A stretch of DNA of 64,000 nt. It comes from Bacteroidales bacterium. GTDB taxonomy: Bacteria > Bacteroidota > Bacteroidia > Bacteroidales > F082. The translations under genes and the position numbers were made by a program. The notes beneath the pieces were generated by a model. The model made no database searches and was not told where the DNA came from. It worked only from the letters and a program-made list of their open reading frames with translations. Shown here piece by piece: positions 1 to 9,607 of the stretch; the stretch's first letter is position 1, and each line of letters opens with the position of its first letter. The stretch is from the NCBI GenBank assembly GCA_023229135.1, contig JALNZT010000018.1:12946-76945 (forward strand). The letters are read 5' to 3'.

Positions 1-52
1 GTTTAAATAGAATTTTCCCTTTTCTGTAATCTTACCATTAATGCGGTTTAAT

Positions 53-60
53 TATCTTTA
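53..60 (+). promoter_or_regulatory. possible -7 box of the SusA-like gene
   Basis: TATCTTTA matches the Bacteroidota -7 consensus TAnnTTTG at seven of eight positions and lies 55 bases before the start codon. No convincing -33 TTTG is visible at the right distance, so this is weak. Confidence 0.25.
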
Positions 61-114
61 CACACTTATCGAAATTCATCGTTTTCATTTGCCTTAACAC
101 AAAAATTATTCCTG

Positions 115-1983
115 ATGCCCAAAAGATCCCTTACTCTCCAACTGCTGTTTTTAATTTTGCTAACTTTCAGTCTAAACCTGCAAGCACAGAAAAAAAGTGC
201 CGATATCAAAATTGAGCCGCCGTTTTGGTGGACCGGCATGCAAAACAAAGCACTTCAACTGATGGTTTACGGCGAAAATATTGGTGAAACCCGCGTTACT
301 ATCGACTATCCGGGCGTAAAAACAACGCGCGTTTCTGCCGTAGAAAATCCCAATTACCTATTCATTGATCTGGAGATTTCAGAGACCGCCGTTCCGGGAG
401 ATTTAGAAATTGTTTTCTCACAAAAAGGAAAAACAATTCAAAAAACCACATACACACTTCACCAAAGGCGCGAGGGTTCTGCTCTGCGCGAAGGTTTTAA
501 TTCATCCGATGTGATTTATCTGCTGATGCCCGATCGCTTTGCCAATGGCAATCCTGAAAACGACGATATGCCCGGTATGCTCGAAAAAGCCAACCGCAAA
601 AACCCGGATGGCCGTCATGGTGGCGACCTCGAAGGAATTATGCAAAAACTCGACTATTTCACCGATTTGGGCGTTACGGCACTCTGGCTCAATCCCGTAG
701 TCGAAAACAATATGCCGGCTTATAGCTATCACGGTTATGCTATCACCGATTTTTATAAGGTTGATCCGCGTTTTGGCGATAACGAAACCTACCGCAAACT
801 CGTTGAAGAAGCCAAGAAAAAAGACCTCAAAATTATTAAGGACATGGTGTTTAACCACTATGGCACAGGACATTGGTGGACAAATGATCTGCCGATGAGC
901 GACTGGGTAAACGAATGGCCTGAATTTACCCGTTCCAACTACCGCGGCGGCTCGCTTACCGATCCTTATGCCTCTGAATTTGACAAAGACAAAATGCTAC
1001 GCGGCTGGTTTGATGTAACCATGGCCGATCTCAATCAAAAAAATCCTTTTGTAGCCAACTACCTGATACAAAACAGTATCTGGTGGGTAGAATACGCTGA
1101 TTTAGGCGGCATCCGGATGGATACTTACCCCTACTCATTTCAAAGTTTTATGCAAGAATGGATGCAACGCCTGATGGCTGAATACCCTAATTTTTCGGTA
1201 GTTGGCGAGGTTTGGCTCAATGTTTCCCCACAAGTAGCCTATTGGCAGGAAAACGACCACAACTTCGACAGTTTTCATTCACACCTGAACTATGTAATGG
1301 ACTTCCCGCTGAAATATGCCATCGGCAGAGCATTTAACGAAGACAACGGCTGGAGTAGCGGCGTGGCAGCACTTTACGAATCGTTGAGCCTCGACTTTTT
1401 GTATGGCGACACCGACAAAATCGTCAACTTTCTGGATAACCACGATATGGATCGCATCGCCACAACTATGCAGGAAGACATCAATAAACAAAAGCTGGCA
1501 GCCACTTTCCTGCTCACCATCCGCGGCACACCGCAGCTTTATTACGGCAACGAATTGGGTACGCCGGGCGTAGAGCATAAAGGCCATGGCCTAATGCGCA
1601 ACGATTTTTCGGGAGGCTGGGAAGGCGATACGCACAACGCTTTTGAAGCCAGCGGCAGAACCACAGAACAAAACGAGCTTTGGAACCATTTCAGGACTTT
1701 GCTGCATTACCGCCAAAAAACCAAAGTGCTGCAAACCGGTCAGCTCACACATTATATCCCCGAAGATGGTGTTTACGTGTATTTTAGGTATGACGATGAG
1801 CAAACTGTAATGGTAGTTTTAAATAACAACCCCACAGAAAAAACCATCAAATTAGACCGTTTTGCCGAAAACCTGCAAGGCTTCAAAACCGGCACCGATC
1901 TATTGCACCGCACTTATTTTGAGCACTTAAACGAAATTTCAATTCCGGCTATGGACAGCCGCGTGATTGAGTTGAAGCGATAA
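115..1983 (+). CDS. susA: SusA-like neopullulanase / cyclomaltodextrinase (GH13)
   Basis: Periplasmic GH13 hydrolase expected to cut alpha-1,4 links in imported maltodextrins or pullulan fragments. The 622 residues begin with a signal peptide ending at LQAQ (about residue 25). A cyclomaltodextrinase-type N-terminal beta domain follows (to about 120), then the (beta/alpha)8 barrel and a C-terminal beta domain. The GH13 catalytic residues are visible: nucleophile D336 in GIRMDTY, acid/base E365 in VVGEVW and D444 in FLDNHD. Length and domain order match Bacteroides SusA (about 617 aa, from memory). The gene heads a cluster with a GH31 and a second GH13 enzyme, but a restriction-modification operon now separates it from them. 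Substrate preference (pullulan, cyclodextrin or maltodextrin) cannot be read from the sequence. Confidence 0.88.
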   Translation: MPKRSLTLQLLFLILLTFSLNLQAQKKSADIKIEPPFWWTGMQNKALQLMVYGENIGETRVTIDYPGVKTTRVSAVENPNYLFIDLEISETAVPGDLEIVFSQKGKTIQKTTYTLHQRREGSALREGFNSSDVIYLLMPDRFANGNPENDDMPGMLEKANRKNPDGRHGGDLEGIMQKLDYFTDLGVTALWLNPVVENNMPAYSYHGYAITDFYKVDPRFGDNETYRKLVEEAKKKDLKIIKDMVFNHYGTGHWWTNDLPMSDWVNEWPEFTRSNYRGGSLTDPYASEFDKDKMLRGWFDVTMADLNQKNPFVANYLIQNSIWWVEYADLGGIRMDTYPYSFQSFMQEWMQRLMAEYPNFSVVGEVWLNVSPQVAYWQENDHNFDSFHSHLNYVMDFPLKYAIGRAFNEDNGWSSGVAALYESLSLDFLYGDTDKIVNFLDNHDMDRIATTMQEDINKQKLAATFLLTIRGTPQLYYGNELGTPGVEHKGHGLMRNDFSGGWEGDTHNAFEASGRTTEQNELWNHFRTLLHYRQKTKVLQTGQLTHYIPEDGVYVYFRYDDEQTVMVVLNNNPTEKTIKLDRFAENLQGFKTGTDLLHRTYFEHLNEISIPAMDSRVIELKR

Positions 1984-2035
1984 AACAAGCTGAATTATGT
2001 TTCACTTTCAAAAGCATCAGCATCAAAAACTACAG

Positions 2036-2064
2036 TTTGGAAAGAAAAATAAAAACTATATTTG
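2036..2064 (+). promoter_or_regulatory. promoter of the restriction-modification operon
   Basis: TTTG at 2036-2039, a 17-base spacer and TATATTTG at 2057-2064 form a good Bacteroidota-type promoter (TTTG / TAnnTTTG). Transcription would start near 2070, leaving a leader of under 20 bases before the controller start codon at 2088. Confidence 0.6.
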
Positions 2065-2094
2065 TCAATTAATGTCAAGACTTAATTATGTCAA
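2063..2094 (+). promoter_or_regulatory. TGTCAA repeats, candidate controller-protein operator
   Basis: TGTCAA occurs at 2063-2068, 2073-2078 and 2089-2094. The first copy overlaps the -7 box and the third overlaps the start codon of the HTH gene. Controller proteins of restriction-modification systems commonly bind repeats at their own promoter, so this is a plausible autoregulatory operator. The function is inferred only from position. Confidence 0.4.
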
Positions 2095-2399
2095 GTATAT
2101 TTGGTAAGAAACTGAAATCGCTACGAGAGGAAAAACGGATTCCTCAAAGACAGTTGGCTGCCGTGTTAGAAATTGACACAGCAACTTACTGTAAAATCGA
2201 AAAAGGTAGCCGGCGAGCTAAACGAGAACAAGTTATCAAGCTTGCAACATTGTTGAACTTTAATAAAAATGAACTTTTTAGATTATGGTCAGCAGACAAG
2301 GTTTATGACATTATTGCAGATGAGGACGATGCTTCGCAAATATTGAATATTGTTGCAGAAAATATCGTGGCTTACAAACGAAAATCAACCAAAGTATGA
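2088..2399 (+). CDS. XRE-family HTH controller protein of an R-M system
   Basis: A 103-residue protein with one XRE/Cro helix-turn-helix (about residues 6-62: LKSLREEKRIPQRQLAAVLE, then YCKIEKGSRRAKREQVIKLA). It resembles C (controller) proteins that time expression of restriction genes. Its stop codon overlaps the methylase start in an ATGA at 2396-2399, so the two are translationally coupled, and the endonuclease follows. This is the classical C-M-R order. The start codon lies within the promoter-proximal TGTCAA repeats, which fits a leaderless or short-leader transcript. The operon is visibly AT-richer than the flanking sugar genes, consistent with horizontal acquisition. Confidence 0.75.
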   Translation: MSSIFGKKLKSLREEKRIPQRQLAAVLEIDTATYCKIEKGSRRAKREQVIKLATLLNFNKNELFRLWSADKVYDIIADEDDASQILNIVAENIVAYKRKSTKV

Positions 2400-3304
2400 A
2401 ACCATTAGTCAAATACAGAGGGGGCAAGTCTAAAGAAATACCTCATATCTTAAATTATATTCCACAATTTAGCGGAAAATATATTGAGCCTTTTTTTGGC
2501 GGTGGGGCTTTGTATTTTCACTTAGAGCCAAAAAACGCCATTATCAATGATATTAATTCAAAGCTAATGAATTTTTATCTTGGTGTGAAAAATGATTTCA
2601 ATCAACTAAAGAAAGAACTTGATGATATAGGTAAGACTTATAAGGTAAATCGAAGAAGGTTTGAAGAGCTGAAATCAAGAACACCTGAACAACGCGTAAA
2701 GGATGATAATGAAGCTCTCTACTACGAAATTAGAGATATGTTCAACGATTTGTCAGAAAAGAAATATTCCGATCCGCTGTTGTATTTTTTTATAAACAAA
2801 ACCGCATATTCGGGAATGATTCGCTATAATGCTAAGGGTGAGTTTAATGTACCTTATGGTCGATACGCCAACTTAAACACCTCTTTAGTTACTGCTAATC
2901 ATCACAAATTACTTTCAAATACGGAAATATATAATCTAGACTATAAACATATTTTTAATTTAGTAGAAAAAGATGATTTTATGTTTTTAGACCCACCCTA
3001 TGATTGTATTTTTTCTGATTACGGTAATGTAGAGCATAAAGATGGGTTTGATGAAGAAAATCATATTGAATTAGCTGCCAATTTCCGTAGTTTGGAATGC
3101 AAAGCACTAATGGTAATAGGAAGAACACCATTGACAGAAAAACTCTATGATGATATGATTATAGCCGAATATGGGAAATCTTATAGCGTAAACATTAGAA
3201 ACAGATTTAAATCTACTGCAAAACATATTTTAATCTCGAACTATGGAAATGAATCTGAAAAACGCTTTCCTAAAATTGCATTTCAAGAAGAATTAGCCCT
3301 TTAA
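2396..3304 (+). CDS. Dam-type DNA adenine N6-methyltransferase (MT_D12 class)
   Basis: A 302-residue methyltransferase of the D12/Dam class that moves a methyl group from SAM to adenine N6. The FxGGK-like SAM motif is KYRGGKSK at residues 6-13 and the catalytic DPPY is at residues 199-202. Motif order (SAM motif first, DPPY late, target-recognition region between) and length match Dam and DpnII methylases. It is coupled to the upstream controller and lies six bases before an AlwI-family endonuclease. A single Dam-type enzyme modifies both strands only if the target core is palindromic (GATC), which would fit an AlwI-like GGATC specificity. That specificity is inference. Confidence 0.85.
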   Translation: MKPLVKYRGGKSKEIPHILNYIPQFSGKYIEPFFGGGALYFHLEPKNAIINDINSKLMNFYLGVKNDFNQLKKELDDIGKTYKVNRRRFEELKSRTPEQRVKDDNEALYYEIRDMFNDLSEKKYSDPLLYFFINKTAYSGMIRYNAKGEFNVPYGRYANLNTSLVTANHHKLLSNTEIYNLDYKHIFNLVEKDDFMFLDPPYDCIFSDYGNVEHKDGFDEENHIELAANFRSLECKALMVIGRTPLTEKLYDDMIIAEYGKSYSVNIRNRFKSTAKHILISNYGNESEKRFPKIAFQEELAL

Positions 3305-3310
3305 AATTAT

Positions 3311-4990
3311 ATGGCAAGAATCAATAGTAAAGTAATATTTGTTACTACATCCCCACGAACGCCTGCAAAAATGATTCCTGAGTTTGCGTTATTAAACACG
3401 CATTTCGCAGGCCAGAAATGGAACACCAGTACACAACGTGCATTTATGGAGCTATTGAAAGAAGAGAATTTCTTTAAAGGTGAAGGCGCAAAAGATCCCG
3501 CATTTAGTGCAAGAGACAGAATAAACCGCGCCCCAAAAGCATTAGGATTTGTTTCCCTTACACCCACAATAAAGCTTACACAAGCTGGAATAGAATTAGT
3601 TACCTCTAAAAGGAAAGAAGAAATATTTTTAAGACAGTTGCTCAAATTTCAAGTCCCCTCTCCCTTTCACAAGCCAACAGACAAAGCGGCTGAATTTTGG
3701 GTAAAACCCTATCTTGAACTTTTTCGCTTAATTCGTCATTTCGGCTCTTTGAAATTTGATGAGTTAAGGCTATTCGGACTTCAACTAACAGACTACCGAC
3801 ATTTTGATACTATCGTTGCCAAGATTGAACGGTTTAGAATTGAAAAAGCTCAAAATCAAGGAGAATATAAGAGTTTCTACAAAGACTATCTACAATCTGA
3901 ACTACAACAAATCTTTTCAGAACGCATACAATCAGGCGAAACGAAAACAAGAGAAACGAAAGACACTTCAATTTCAAAATTTCTAAAAACCCAAGCATCA
4001 AACCTCAGAGATTATGCGGATGCCTGTGTTCGGTATTTGAGATCAACAGCCTTAGTAAACATTTCACATATAGGAAAGTCGCTATCGATTGCACCAGAAA
4101 AAATGGAGGAAGTTGATTATTTCTTGCTAAACACAGATAGAGACCCCTGTTTTAACGACAATGAAAAATTCTATTTAGAATACCTTGGGAATGCAAATCT
4201 CCCAATGCTTCTAACGGATAATAGAGACCTACTTATTAGTAAAATTCAAAGAGAATTTCCAAAAATTACAGTTGATACAGCAATCAGTTTAAAAGACCTT
4301 AAAAATATATTTGCAAACGAATTAGAAAACCGAAAAGAGCAGTTTATTACCAACCAAATATCAGCCATAAAAGACTATAGCCTATTTGAAAATATCAACA
4401 CAGTATTTGACCAAATACTTGACAACTCGCTATACGACACGCCATTATTGTTAGAATGGAATGCATGGCGCGCTATGACAATGATGGACGGCGGTATTAT
4501 CAAAGCAAATTTAAAGTTTGACGACTTTGGAAATCCTATGTCAACTGCTCTGGGAAATATGGCTGATATTGTTTGTGATTATGGCGATTTTGGCTTAACA
4601 GTTGAAGTTAGTATGCAAAGCGGACAAAGACAGTATGAAGCTGAAGGAGAACCCGTTACACGACACCTTGCCAAATTGAAACGAGAAACCGCTAAACCCG
4701 CATACTGTTTATTTATTGCACCAAGTATTAACGATGCGTGTGTAGCTCATTTTTATGCTTTACACAAAATAAATATCAGTTATTATGGTGGAATTTCAAC
4801 AATTGTCCCAATACCTCTACGAATTTTTATGAAAATGCTTGAAGACTCATACAAAGCTGATTATGTTCCAGAACCACAAAACATTCAAAGATTTTTTGAA
4901 CGTTCAAACGAACTAGCCGATTCAACAGACAACGAGCTTGACTGGTATAATTCAATTACCGAAGAAGCATTGAATTGGCTGAAAGTATAA
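3311..4990 (+). CDS. AlwI/BstNBI-family type IIS restriction endonuclease
   Basis: A 559-residue protein recognisable as the AlwI-BstNBI-PleI-MlyI endonuclease family. The N-terminal TTSPRTPAKMIPE, the AFSARDR...ALGFV block and the late EPVTRHLAKLKRE block parallel remembered Nt.BstNBI sequence. The catalytic acids are present with family spacing: D419, E432 in TVEVS and E445 before GEPVTRH, each 13 residues apart, as I recall for BstNBI D456/E469/E482. It would cleave unmodified DNA a few bases outside an asymmetric site, with the upstream methylase giving protection. Whether it nicks or makes double-strand breaks cannot be told. All three catalytic acids are intact, so the enzyme looks active. 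Confidence 0.82.
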   Translation: MARINSKVIFVTTSPRTPAKMIPEFALLNTHFAGQKWNTSTQRAFMELLKEENFFKGEGAKDPAFSARDRINRAPKALGFVSLTPTIKLTQAGIELVTSKRKEEIFLRQLLKFQVPSPFHKPTDKAAEFWVKPYLELFRLIRHFGSLKFDELRLFGLQLTDYRHFDTIVAKIERFRIEKAQNQGEYKSFYKDYLQSELQQIFSERIQSGETKTRETKDTSISKFLKTQASNLRDYADACVRYLRSTALVNISHIGKSLSIAPEKMEEVDYFLLNTDRDPCFNDNEKFYLEYLGNANLPMLLTDNRDLLISKIQREFPKITVDTAISLKDLKNIFANELENRKEQFITNQISAIKDYSLFENINTVFDQILDNSLYDTPLLLEWNAWRAMTMMDGGIIKANLKFDDFGNPMSTALGNMADIVCDYGDFGLTVEVSMQSGQRQYEAEGEPVTRHLAKLKRETAKPAYCLFIAPSINDACVAHFYALHKINISYYGGISTIVPIPLRIFMKMLEDSYKADYVPEPQNIQRFFERSNELADSTDNELDWYNSITEEALNWLKV

Positions 4991-5137
4991 AAAAGTTGAT
5001 ATGATAAAATATAATAACATAACAAGGCGAATAAAAGACGGACTTGTTCTATACATCATTCCAACAACAAATTGATAATTCAAGTACCAAACTAAAGTAA
5101 TGTGCTTTAAAATCCACCACTAATAATACATCCGCTG

Positions 5138-7984
5138 ATGAAACCATCAAACCTATTTCACAAATCAATTTTCTTTTTATCATTTCTGTTTTTACTACCG
5201 GCCATTCTTCAGGCGCAATTAGTCAGAAATATTCCGGTAAAACCCGAAATCAATGACACCGTATTGATTATTTTCGATTCCGGCGAAGGCAATAAAGCAC
5301 TGATAAACCATGCAGGAGCAGTCTATTTTCATGCCGGACTAATCACTGATGCCAGCAAAGACGGTGGGGATTGGAAATTTGCTGTCGGAAATTGGGGACA
5401 AGCCGACGAACGCGTGAAAATGCTCCCGATGGGTGCCGGACTATATCGTGCAAACATCCCGATAAAATCGTTTTTTGGTGTTTCTGAAGAAATTACGATA
5501 AAGCAAATGGCCTTAGTCTTTCGCAATGAAGACGGCAGCTTGGTAGGCAAAACCGCTGACGAAAAAGACTTCTATATCAACTTCAAAGGCTACGAGCCTA
5601 AAATCAGTGAAAAAATTGTGAAACTTGACGCGCCCAAACGTTATTTGGGTCAGCAGATGCTTGACAATGTATTGTTTATCAAAACCGACCAGGGCGATTT
5701 GAGCTTCCGGCCTTTTGCCGATAGCATCCTTGAAGTGGCATTCCATCCGGGCGGTTTTAAAACTTTTGACAGCTCACACGCTGTTGTGATGACACCCCGC
5801 AATGTGGAAACTTTACTTACCGAAACGCCTAACGCACTGATGTTTGACCTGCCAGGCATGCAGGTTTTTATTCAAAAAAACCCGCTTCAAATTCGTTACC
5901 TCAGCAATGGACAGCCGCTACTGAACGAAGAAAAAGGCTTCTTCAACAGCAATGCCGGCAATGGATTTAGTTTTGTTGCCAGCCAGGGCGAGCATTTTTA
6001 TGGTAGCGGCGGCCGTGCTTCGGGCATGGATTTAAGGGGTAAGGTTTTGGGGCTTTACAACCGCGCCGACTACGGCTATCAGCTTGGCGCCGTGAATCTT
6101 AACTATATGATTCCGCTTTTACTTTCTTCAAAAGACTACCTTATCTTTTTTGATAATCCGCAGAAAGGCCAAATTGATGTGGACAGCCAACACAGAGGCG
6201 TAGTAGAATTTTCTGCTATTGGCGGTCCACAGCGTTTTTACCTGGTTCATGGCAAAAACGACAACTCTATCATACAGCAATACAGCCGATTAACCGGAAA
6301 ACAGAAACTGCCACCACGCTGGGCTTTTGGCAATTTGCAGTCGCGCATGGCCTACCGTACCCAAGCCGAAACGGATTCTATCGTTAACCTGATGCTGGAA
6401 AAAGACTTCCCGATTGATGCCGTCATCATCGACTTTTATTGGTTTGGCGACAGTATCAAAGGCCATCTGGGCCGCCTCGACTGGTTTAAACCATCCTGGC
6501 CAAAGCCTGAAAAGATGATCGCCGACTTCAAAAGAAAAGGAGTGAAAACCATCCTCATTTCAGAGCCTTATATTATTGACACACTCGAAAATTATAAAAT
6601 CGCATCCGATTTGGGCATTTTGGCTACTGACAGTCTCGGAAATGCGTATCTCGACAAGCAATTTTATTTTGGCGATGGCAGCCTGATCGATATTTTTAAA
6701 CCCGAAGCCGCCGATTGGCTTTGGAGCAAATACAAAAGTCAGTTAGAGCAAGGCGTTGCCGGGCTTTGGGGCGATTTAGGCGAGCCGGAATCCCATCCTT
6801 CCGATCTTTTTCACGTGGTAGGCAAAGCCGATGAAGTACATAATATTTACGGCCATTACTGGGCTAAATCTATTTACGACCGATTCCGCAGAGATTATCC
6901 TGACAAGCGCTTGTTCTTTCTGGCAAGAAGTGGCTATGCCGGATCACAACGTTTTGGGATGATTCCCTGGACGGGTGATGTGAGCCGCAGCTGGGGCGGA
7001 TTGCAGGCACAATTACCTGCCATGCTGAATATGAGCCTGTCGGGAATACCCTATATGCACAGCGATGCAGGTGGTTTTGCGCTGGGCGAAAAAAATGATG
7101 AACTGTATACGCGCTGGCTGCAGTTTGCGACATTTACACCGATTTTGCGTCCGCATGGTAGCGGAATACCTTCTGAACCGGTGTATTTTAACGACACCAC
7201 CCAGCGCATTGTGCGTCATTTTATGAAAATGCGCTATCAGCTGCTTCCCTACATTTATACACAAGCCTGGCAAACCGCCGAAACAGGCACGCCTATTGCC
7301 GTTCCGGTGTTTTATTACTACCCGGATGATAAACGCTTTGAGAACCATTACAGCACCTACTTTTTTGGGCGCGACTTACTGATTGCACCGGTTTTAAAAG
7401 CCGGACAATCACGCCTGACGGTAGAATTACCCAAAGGAAACTGGTACCATTTCTGGACCGAAGAAGCCTTTAAAGGCGGCCAGTCGGTAACGGTAAATAC
7501 CGCTTTGGAAAGCATCCCGATTTTTGTGAGAGCCGGAAGCATCATCCCAATGGTGGATGCCGTGAGCAGCACCGATTATTACAGCTCAAAAAATTTGCAC
7601 CTGAAAGCCTATCTGCCTGCGGGCAAAGGCGAGATGAACGGGAAAATTTACGAAGATGATGGCGAAACATACGACAGCTACCAAAAAGGCGCTTACGAAC
7701 TGATCACCATTAACGGCACAAAAAGCGAGGACGGATTGCTGGAGTTTCAGTTGCGCAAATCTGGCGACGGCCACCCGGGAATGACTGACCTGAGGATGAT
7801 AGAAGTTGCGTTGATTGGCCAGAAAAAAGATGTTAAAACCATCATGATAAACGACTTAGAACTTCAACGACTGAAAAGGGAAGCCGCCGAAGAGGGAGAA
7901 ATTGGTTTCTGGAAAGACGCCTCCGGAAAGCTGAACTTCCGATTTTTGTGGGCCGGCGAAGACATTGACATCACAACAAAATAA
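5138..7984 (+). CDS. GH31 alpha-glucosidase with N-terminal carbohydrate-binding-like domain
   Basis: A 948-residue secreted GH31 enzyme for alpha-glucosides. The signal peptide ends near LQAQ (residue 27). An N-terminal immunoglobulin-like domain (about 30-150, with VYFHAG and VGNWGQADERV) precedes the GH31 N-terminal beta domain, the catalytic barrel (about 380-730) and C-terminal beta domains. The nucleophile is D546 in GLWGDLGEPE and the acid/base D614 in WTGDVSRSW. The GDLGEPE form, rather than the common DMNE, belongs to a GH31 subgroup that includes oligosaccharide glucosyltransferases, so transglycosylation is possible. It lies 26 bases before a GH13 lipoprotein, probably as one operon. 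Together with SusA-like it would degrade maltodextrins to glucose. Confidence 0.85.
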   Translation: MKPSNLFHKSIFFLSFLFLLPAILQAQLVRNIPVKPEINDTVLIIFDSGEGNKALINHAGAVYFHAGLITDASKDGGDWKFAVGNWGQADERVKMLPMGAGLYRANIPIKSFFGVSEEITIKQMALVFRNEDGSLVGKTADEKDFYINFKGYEPKISEKIVKLDAPKRYLGQQMLDNVLFIKTDQGDLSFRPFADSILEVAFHPGGFKTFDSSHAVVMTPRNVETLLTETPNALMFDLPGMQVFIQKNPLQIRYLSNGQPLLNEEKGFFNSNAGNGFSFVASQGEHFYGSGGRASGMDLRGKVLGLYNRADYGYQLGAVNLNYMIPLLLSSKDYLIFFDNPQKGQIDVDSQHRGVVEFSAIGGPQRFYLVHGKNDNSIIQQYSRLTGKQKLPPRWAFGNLQSRMAYRTQAETDSIVNLMLEKDFPIDAVIIDFYWFGDSIKGHLGRLDWFKPSWPKPEKMIADFKRKGVKTILISEPYIIDTLENYKIASDLGILATDSLGNAYLDKQFYFGDGSLIDIFKPEAADWLWSKYKSQLEQGVAGLWGDLGEPESHPSDLFHVVGKADEVHNIYGHYWAKSIYDRFRRDYPDKRLFFLARSGYAGSQRFGMIPWTGDVSRSWGGLQAQLPAMLNMSLSGIPYMHSDAGGFALGEKNDELYTRWLQFATFTPILRPHGSGIPSEPVYFNDTTQRIVRHFMKMRYQLLPYIYTQAWQTAETGTPIAVPVFYYYPDDKRFENHYSTYFFGRDLLIAPVLKAGQSRLTVELPKGNWYHFWTEEAFKGGQSVTVNTALESIPIFVRAGSIIPMVDAVSSTDYYSSKNLHLKAYLPAGKGEMNGKIYEDDGETYDSYQKGAYELITINGTKSEDGLLEFQLRKSGDGHPGMTDLRMIEVALIGQKKDVKTIMINDLELQRLKREAAEEGEIGFWKDASGKLNFRFLWAGEDIDITTK

Positions 7985-8010
7985 TTTTTAAACCCAATAT
8001 TTAATATCCT

Positions 8011-9399
8011 ATGAAAACCTTGAAAAACCTACTTCCTATACTGGCAATCATTAGTTTAGGACTTTTTGTGTCCTGCCAAAATCAGCAAAAAGCTGTTATA
8101 AACGAAGCTGCTGCTGAGCTCACCAAAAACCCCGACTGGGCAAAGGATGCCACAATTTATGAAGTAAACACACGACAATTTACGGAAGCCGGCACTTTTG
8201 AAGCCTTTCAGGAACATCTGCCGCGGCTAAAAGCACTTGGCGTAGATATTTTGTGGTTTATGCCTATCCATCCTATTGGCGAAGAAAACCGCAAAGGAAC
8301 GCTCGGAAGTTATTATTCCATAAGGGATTACAAAGCCGTGAACCCGGAATTTGGTGATCTCGAAGCCTTTAAAACATTGGTTGATAAAGCCCACGAAATG
8401 GGTTTTAAAGTCATCCTCGACTGGGTAGCCAACCACACTTCTTTTGACCACGACTGGGTTACAGCACATCCCGATTGGTATAATCGCGATGAAAACGGCG
8501 AGATTGTTTCGCCTTTTGACTGGAGTGATGTGGCCGATCTCAACTACGAAGACAATCCGGCTTTGTGGGATGCCATGATTGATGCCATGAAATTTTGGGT
8601 GAGAGAAGCCAATATCGACGGCTATCGTTGCGATGTGGCAGGGATGGTTCCCGTGGCTTTTTGGGAAAAAGCGCGTACAGAATTGGACGAGATAAAACCT
8701 GTGTTTATGCTCGCTGAAGACGAAGGAGAACCTACACTTACCGATATGGCTTTTGGAGCCAACTACGGCTGGGAACTGCACCATATTTTTAATAAAATGG
8801 CAAAAGGCGAAAATTCCACAACAGATTTGTGGAATTATTTAGAAAAAAACGACAGCGTTTTTGCACCTGATGTGTTCCGCATGACTTTCACCTCCAATCA
8901 CGACGAAAACTCCTGGAACGGCACTGTTTTCGAGCGTTTAGGAGATGGCACCAAAGCCTTTGCGGTACTTTCATTTACCATTCCCGGTTTTCCGCTTATC
9001 TATAACGGACAGGAAGTAGGCCTCGCCAAACGACTGGAGTTTTTTGAAAAAGACCAGATTGAATGGAATCAGGGCGATGATTACACGGCGCTTTATACTC
9101 AACTCAATCAAATAAAAAAGGACAATCCCGCACTCTGGAACGCCAGCCACGGCGGCACGATGAAACCTATTGACATTAATATTCCGCTGGATGTGTTGGC
9201 TTTTGTGCGCGAGAAAGAGGATAACAAAATTATCGTTTATATCAATATTACCGCTGAGAAACAGCAAGTTATTGTTTCAAGTACTGAAGCCTTTGGCAAC
9301 TTCAAAGACCTGCTGACCGGTGATGAAATGGTGATAAATGAAACCGCTACAATTGACCTCGAACCCTGGTCGTACTACATTTTAGAAGAAATAAAATAA
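8011..9399 (+). CDS. GH13 alpha-amylase family lipoprotein
   Basis: A 462-residue GH13 enzyme with a lipoprotein signal (LGLFVSC, Cys 22), so it is anchored in a membrane, probably the outer one. The short barrel has DWVANH (region I), nucleophile D208 in GYRCDVAG, acid/base E236 in MLAEDEGE and D298 in FTSNHDE. The protein is short for an amylase and lacks a large domain B. It is the last gene of the maltodextrin cluster and is followed by a strong terminator. A role like the surface amylase SusG is possible, but the protein is much smaller than SusG and has no visible starch-binding insert, so only an alpha-glucan hydrolase role is supported. Confidence 0.82.
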   Translation: MKTLKNLLPILAIISLGLFVSCQNQQKAVINEAAAELTKNPDWAKDATIYEVNTRQFTEAGTFEAFQEHLPRLKALGVDILWFMPIHPIGEENRKGTLGSYYSIRDYKAVNPEFGDLEAFKTLVDKAHEMGFKVILDWVANHTSFDHDWVTAHPDWYNRDENGEIVSPFDWSDVADLNYEDNPALWDAMIDAMKFWVREANIDGYRCDVAGMVPVAFWEKARTELDEIKPVFMLAEDEGEPTLTDMAFGANYGWELHHIFNKMAKGENSTTDLWNYLEKNDSVFAPDVFRMTFTSNHDENSWNGTVFERLGDGTKAFAVLSFTIPGFPLIYNGQEVGLAKRLEFFEKDQIEWNQGDDYTALYTQLNQIKKDNPALWNASHGGTMKPIDINIPLDVLAFVREKEDNKIIVYINITAEKQQVIVSSTEAFGNFKDLLTGDEMVINETATIDLEPWSYYILEEIK

Positions 9400-9423
9400 G
9401 TTGAGAAATTGAATGAATTCTTG

Positions 9424-9453
9424 AAAAAAGCCTGGAGAAATCCGGGCTTTTTT
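9424..9453 (+). terminator. Rho-independent terminator of the maltodextrin cluster
   Basis: AAAAAAGCCTGG pairs with CCGGGCTTTTTT (one G-U pair) across a six-base loop, ending in a T run, 25 bases after the GH13 lipoprotein stop. The A run on the opposite side would also let it act on minus-strand transcripts from the cassette array. Confidence 0.8.
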
Positions 9454-9607
9454 AGTTTTAGAAAAATTCTAAACTAAAAAAATACAGCTTTGCTTAAGTT
9501 GAACATACAATGACCTAATTCTTTTTGTGTTAACTTTTCCATAACTTTGAGTTTATCAGCATAAGGATATGAATTGTTTAATATTCTTACTTAGATTAGA
9601 CTATTGT

